From Candidatus Methanodesulfokora sp. (GTDB lineage Archaea > Korarchaeota > Korarchaeia > Korarchaeales > Korarchaeaceae): 7,946 bases of DNA. The stretch lies in assembly GCA_023269865.1 (NCBI GenBank), contig JAGDWR010000077.1, positions 1-7,946 on the forward strand. The letters run 5' to 3'. Shown one piece after another: positions 4,688-7,946 of the stretch (positions are counted from its first letter, which is position 1; each line of letters begins with the position of its first letter). The notes under the pieces are model-generated. The model was not told where the DNA came from and made no database searches. It saw only the letters and a list, made by a program, of their open reading frames with translations. The translations under genes were made by a program, and so were the position numbers.

Positions 4688-6514
4688 TTGGATTCCGTTT
4701 GGCTTATATTTTTATCTCCTGCTATAGGATCAGCTCTTTCCCTTATCCTAAGTCCAATTAAGAAGAGGAGAATTATAGAGGCAATAGCAGTTATCTCATC
4801 CCTGATATCAGTTTTTACATCAGCAGAGCTCTTCTTCTTAAGGGCTCCCTTGTTAAATAGCCCTGCTTTTATCCAGATGCTCAGTGGTCCAATAGCTCCT
4901 GTGTTGATGGTGGACAAGCTATCCGCACTGATGTCCTTCGTTGTAGCTCTTGTTAGCTTCTTGATAGTAGTGTATTCAATAGGATACATGGGCGAAGACC
5001 CTAGTTACATCAGGTACTACTCTCTAATACAGCTTTTCATAGCTGGGATGCTTGGGCTAGTTCTATCTGGGTCATTCCTCTACCTTTACTTGTTCTGGGA
5101 GGTAGTTGGTCTGTGCTCCTGCCTGTTGATAGCTCACTGGTACGAGAAGCCTGAGGCATCAAGAGCTGGGGTGAAGGCATTCATAGTCACTAGATTCGGC
5201 GATGTTATGCTGTTGACAGCGATATCCCTGATATACCTCCAGGTAGGGGATCTCAGATATGATGTAGTTTCCCTGCATCTCGGATCTCTTCCCTCATCCT
5301 TCATATCCATGACGATGCTTCTATCGCTTGGAGGAGCTTTTGGAAAATCCGCTCAAGTGCCATTACATGTATGGCTTCCTGATGCAATGGAGGGCCCGAC
5401 TTCTGTTAGTGCCCTAATACATGCAGCAACAATGGTGAAGGCAGGTGTTTATCTAGTGGCCAGGCTTGTAACTCTGTCCCTTGAGTATGGATCTGTGGAT
5501 ATAGTTGCTTTGTCTGGATTCTCTCAGGTTCTTCTCTGGATTGGATCTATAACAGCATTTCTGGCTGCCACAATGGCCCTTGTCACCTACGACATAAAGA
5601 GGGTTCTTGCATATTCAACGATAAGTCAGCTCGGCTACATGTTCGCAGGGCTTGGTGCTTTCTCCTCTGTCCCATTCTCTGAGGCAATTTTCAGCTCAAT
5701 GCTTCATCTTACAAGTCATGCCTTTTTCAAAGCTCTTCTCTTCATGGGAGCTGGAGCTGTCATACATGCCACTGGAACGAGGGACATGAGGGAAATGGGA
5801 GGTCTGAGGAGATCCATGCCCATCACATCTACTGCATTTCTCCTCGGAGCAATAGCTTTATCAGGCATACCTCCGATGAACGGCTTCTTCAGCAAGGATG
5901 CCATAATGGAGGTTGTTATGAGCGCTTCTCCCTTTATCTATACCCTTCTACTTATAACTGCTGTTTTAACTCCATTTTACATATTCAGAGCAGTTCTTAT
6001 GACGTTTTTCGGGGAGCAGAAGAGGCATGCACATGAGGCGAGCATCTCAATGACTTTGCCCATGATAATACTCGCTGCCTCCTGCTTTATAACTCCCTCC
6101 ATAACCTCGTTCATGCTGGAGAACAATCCACTAGCAGGGTTCTCAGTTGATATTACGACTGCTCTATTTTCCATATCAGCTGTATTGCTATCTCTAGTTC
6201 TATTCTACCTAAGCTACTGGAGAGGCCTAAGGTTGGAGCTAGCTTTTGCTAGAAAGATCTTGGAGAAGGGCTACTATTTTGATGATCTGTACATAAGAGT
6301 GCTGATGCCCGTCTTCAGGACGGTGATGTCCGGCATATCATGGGGGGTTGATAGGGTATTAGATGCCCTGTCCTACAGGATAGCAGACCAAGCAAACAGG
6401 TTTGGAAACTTTCTGAGGGAGATTCACACTGGAATGATAAGCCATTATGTGGCTGCTTTCTCTTTGGGCCTGATAATCCTGCTTGCAATGGCGCTGGGGG
6501 TGATGTTGACATGA
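4688..6514 (+). CDS. nuoL: NuoL-like antiporter subunit, full length with lateral helix
   Basis: This 608-residue ion-translocating subunit belongs to the Nuo/Mrp antiporter family and contains the Proton_antipo core. Its key channel residues are all present: Glu138 in helix 5 (LFWEVVG), Lys220 in helix 7 (FGKSAQVPLHVWLPDAMEG), His245 and Lys251 in helix 8 (SALIHAATMVKAGVYL), the HLTSHAFFKALLFMGAG segment, and Lys403 in helix 12 (GIPPMNGFFSKDA). The C-terminal part after about residue 500 matches the NuoL-specific extension: a segment YYFDDLYIRVLMP, a long amphipathic region, HTGMISHY (580-587) and a final helix. In complex I this forms the lateral helix that runs along the membrane arm. The start is TTG 4688, the stop overlaps the next gene by four bases. 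It is a canonical, apparently functional pump module. Confidence 0.95.
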   Translation: MDSVWLIFLSPAIGSALSLILSPIKKRRIIEAIAVISSLISVFTSAELFFLRAPLLNSPAFIQMLSGPIAPVLMVDKLSALMSFVVALVSFLIVVYSIGYMGEDPSYIRYYSLIQLFIAGMLGLVLSGSFLYLYLFWEVVGLCSCLLIAHWYEKPEASRAGVKAFIVTRFGDVMLLTAISLIYLQVGDLRYDVVSLHLGSLPSSFISMTMLLSLGGAFGKSAQVPLHVWLPDAMEGPTSVSALIHAATMVKAGVYLVARLVTLSLEYGSVDIVALSGFSQVLLWIGSITAFLAATMALVTYDIKRVLAYSTISQLGYMFAGLGAFSSVPFSEAIFSSMLHLTSHAFFKALLFMGAGAVIHATGTRDMREMGGLRRSMPITSTAFLLGAIALSGIPPMNGFFSKDAIMEVVMSASPFIYTLLLITAVLTPFYIFRAVLMTFFGEQKRHAHEASISMTLPMIILAASCFITPSITSFMLENNPLAGFSVDITTALFSISAVLLSLVLFYLSYWRGLRLELAFARKILEKGYYFDDLYIRVLMPVFRTVMSGISWGVDRVLDALSYRIADQANRFGNFLREIHTGMISHYVAAFSLGLIILLAMALGVMLT

Positions 6515-7946
6515 TAGAAGTGGTATCCACAATATCCATATTCATAATATTCTCGATTGTGGTATTCTTTATGGGGAAGTTCAAGGCCGGGAAGCTATCT
6601 CTAGCCCTGGTCTCAATGATACCCTATGCTTACTCCTACATGATCCTCCCAATGCTCTGGTTTGGCATGGTAAGCTCAAAAGAAAAGCTTTTCACAGGGG
6701 ATTTCCTCGGAATTAAGGGCTTTTTCGCGGTGGATCCCTTCTCACTCTTTTATTCAGGGGTAACAGCCCTAGCAGCAAACATGCTGATATTGCACATAAT
6801 CTCAAGATTTGGCGATAGGGAGATAGCTCCCATAGTTTCATCAGCTCTCTTCACGACAGGTGCTGTGCTTGGCACTCTTTTCTCCCACAATATCCTGGCC
6901 ATATTCATGTTCTGGGAGATGACTTTGGCTGGCGTTGTCGGCTTATCGCTCTGCCCCTGTGGTGGATATAGAAAGCAGACCCATGAGGCAATGATGAAGA
7001 TGGTCGTCATGACTTCAATTTCCTCAGCATTTCTCATAGCTGGAATCGGCCTTCTTATAGCATCGATCTCTGGACCCAATTTCGATCTCCCAAGCTTAAA
7101 TCTTCTCTCAGTATGGGAGAAAATACCTGAGGCAAAAAACGTGCAGCTTCTTGTGATGTCCTTCGTCCTCATAGCTGTGGCTCTTTTGACAGATGCTGGA
7201 GCAGTACCATTCTACATGTGGCTTCCTGATTATGTCTCAGGCATAGTTGCCCCTCCTGTTGCACTGATGCTTGTAACATCTGATCTAGCTGCTTACTATC
7301 TGCTAGGAAGATTCATGACGATATTCTCCCATCTATTTCAGACAGTTAAATTGACGCAGCTAGCCATAATAACCCTGATAGCCACGATCGGGATCTTCTC
7401 AATAGTCCTTGGAGAGCTCTCAGCTCTATCTCAGGGGAAAGTGAGGAGGCTTTTCGGGTACAGCATGGTCTCAGATGCCGGTTATTCTCTCCTGCTCATA
7501 ATACTCTATAATGTGAATGGGGTGTTCCTCTTCGGAGACAACGCGTATATGGCAATGCCATATGCCTACTTCACTGCTGCTAGCAGCATCGCTATTGCAG
7601 TTATAATGGCAATTCTCGGAAGTTTTGAGGACATAGGGGTCTTTAGATTGCAACAGCTTCAGGGTATGCACATAAGGCTTCCCTTCTCGACAATTCTGCT
7701 TTCAATATCCCTCCTGTCCATGGCTGGAATTCCTCCCTTAGCTGGATTTGTGGCAAAATACCTCCTCATATTCTCACTTGTAGCTACAAATATGCCGATA
7801 TTTCTAGTTGCTGCTTTTATAGCAAGTCTGTTCTTCGTTGTATGTGCAGCATATAGCTTCAGGCTTATAAAAATCTCCTTTTCTCCAAGGGAAGATGTAA
7901 GCAGGCTTGAGGAGAGAAAATCAGATCTAATACCTCTTGCCATACT
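6511..7946 (+). CDS. Second antiporter-like membrane subunit (NuoM/NuoN-like), divergent, cut by window edge
   Basis: The frame is open from ATG 6511 to the window edge, giving 478 codons with the C-terminus missing. It is highly hydrophobic, with about a dozen membrane helices, and belongs to the same antiporter family as NuoL. Recognisable landmarks are FMFWEMTLAGVVGL with Glu136 (helix 5), VPFYMWLPDYVSG (family: VPLHxWLPDA), RRLFGYSMVSDAGYSL (family: KRxLAYSSISQxGY), and MAGIPPLAGFVAKYLL with Lys416 (helix 12, as in NuoN). The central channel residues are not conserved: the helix 7 lysine aligns with Asp228 (LTDAGAVP), the helix 8 lysine aligns with Leu259 beside Asp258, and the HxxxK pair of the later helix is replaced by alanine, serine and isoleucine. 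Lys416 leans to NuoN, and NuoM has a glutamate there, but assignment is open. It overlaps nuoL as ATGA, with a G tract (6496-6500) ten bases upstream. Confidence 0.88.
   Translation, partial: MIEVVSTISIFIIFSIVVFFMGKFKAGKLSLALVSMIPYAYSYMILPMLWFGMVSSKEKLFTGDFLGIKGFFAVDPFSLFYSGVTALAANMLILHIISRFGDREIAPIVSSALFTTGAVLGTLFSHNILAIFMFWEMTLAGVVGLSLCPCGGYRKQTHEAMMKMVVMTSISSAFLIAGIGLLIASISGPNFDLPSLNLLSVWEKIPEAKNVQLLVMSFVLIAVALLTDAGAVPFYMWLPDYVSGIVAPPVALMLVTSDLAAYYLLGRFMTIFSHLFQTVKLTQLAIITLIATIGIFSIVLGELSALSQGKVRRLFGYSMVSDAGYSLLLIILYNVNGVFLFGDNAYMAMPYAYFTAASSIAIAVIMAILGSFEDIGVFRLQQLQGMHIRLPFSTILLSISLLSMAGIPPLAGFVAKYLLIFSLVATNMPIFLVAAFIASLFFVVCAAYSFRLIKISFSPREDVSRLEERKSDLIPLAI

Noticed and set aside
6750..7943. 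Minus-strand open frames under the last gene
   Set aside because: They oppose a continuous plus-strand frame with clear antiporter-family motifs; they are reading-frame shadows.
1..7946. CRISPR arrays, tRNA/rRNA genes, insertion sequences or repeats
   Set aside because: None seen on inspection; almost every base belongs to one continuous operon.

Overview
The window holds one dense, uniformly plus-strand operon. It encodes a membrane-bound complex of the energy-converting [NiFe] hydrogenase / complex I family. The organism is most likely a thermophilic archaeon. The first gene has an archaeal BRE/TATA-like promoter placed so that its mRNA would be leaderless. All downstream genes carry strong Shine-Dalgarno (SD) sites of the GGAGGTGAT type. 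Arginine is coded mainly by AGG/AGA and isoleucine often by ATA. Several starts are TTG, and genes overlap by ATGA or lie within a few bases of each other. The lineage cannot be fixed from this sequence; a TACK-group archaeon (Thermoproteota or Korarchaeota) is a guess.

Layout: bases 1-17 may be the first codons of a divergent minus-strand gene. Bases 18-137 are the intergenic promoter region. Then follow, in the classical Nuo/Fpo order, nuoA (138), nuoB (457), nuoC (900), nuoD (2529 overlap with nuoH; starts 1351), nuoH (2529), nuoI (3508), nuoJ (3929), nuoK (4378), nuoL (4688) and a second antiporter-like subunit (6511) that runs off the right edge. There is no gene-free stretch longer than about 120 bases.

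How the parts work together: NuoI (two 4Fe-4S clusters), NuoB (one 4Fe-4S cluster), NuoC and NuoD form the cytoplasmic electron-transfer arm. NuoH, A, J, K, L and the last subunit form the membrane arm, which would couple electron flow to H+ or Na+ movement. No NADH- or F420-oxidising subunit is present in the window, so reduced ferredoxin is the most likely electron donor (inference).

The notable point is a mixture. The membrane gene set and order are those of complex I. The catalytic pair is hydrogenase-type: NuoB has CNGCDIE in place of the tandem CC of complex I, and NuoD keeps both CxxC motifs that bind the NiFe centre, plus a C-terminal tail resembling the processed tail of HycE. This looks like a true H2-evolving or H2-oxidising enzyme carried on a complex I-like membrane arm. 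The last antiporter-like subunit has lost the lysines of its central channel, although NuoL keeps all of them.
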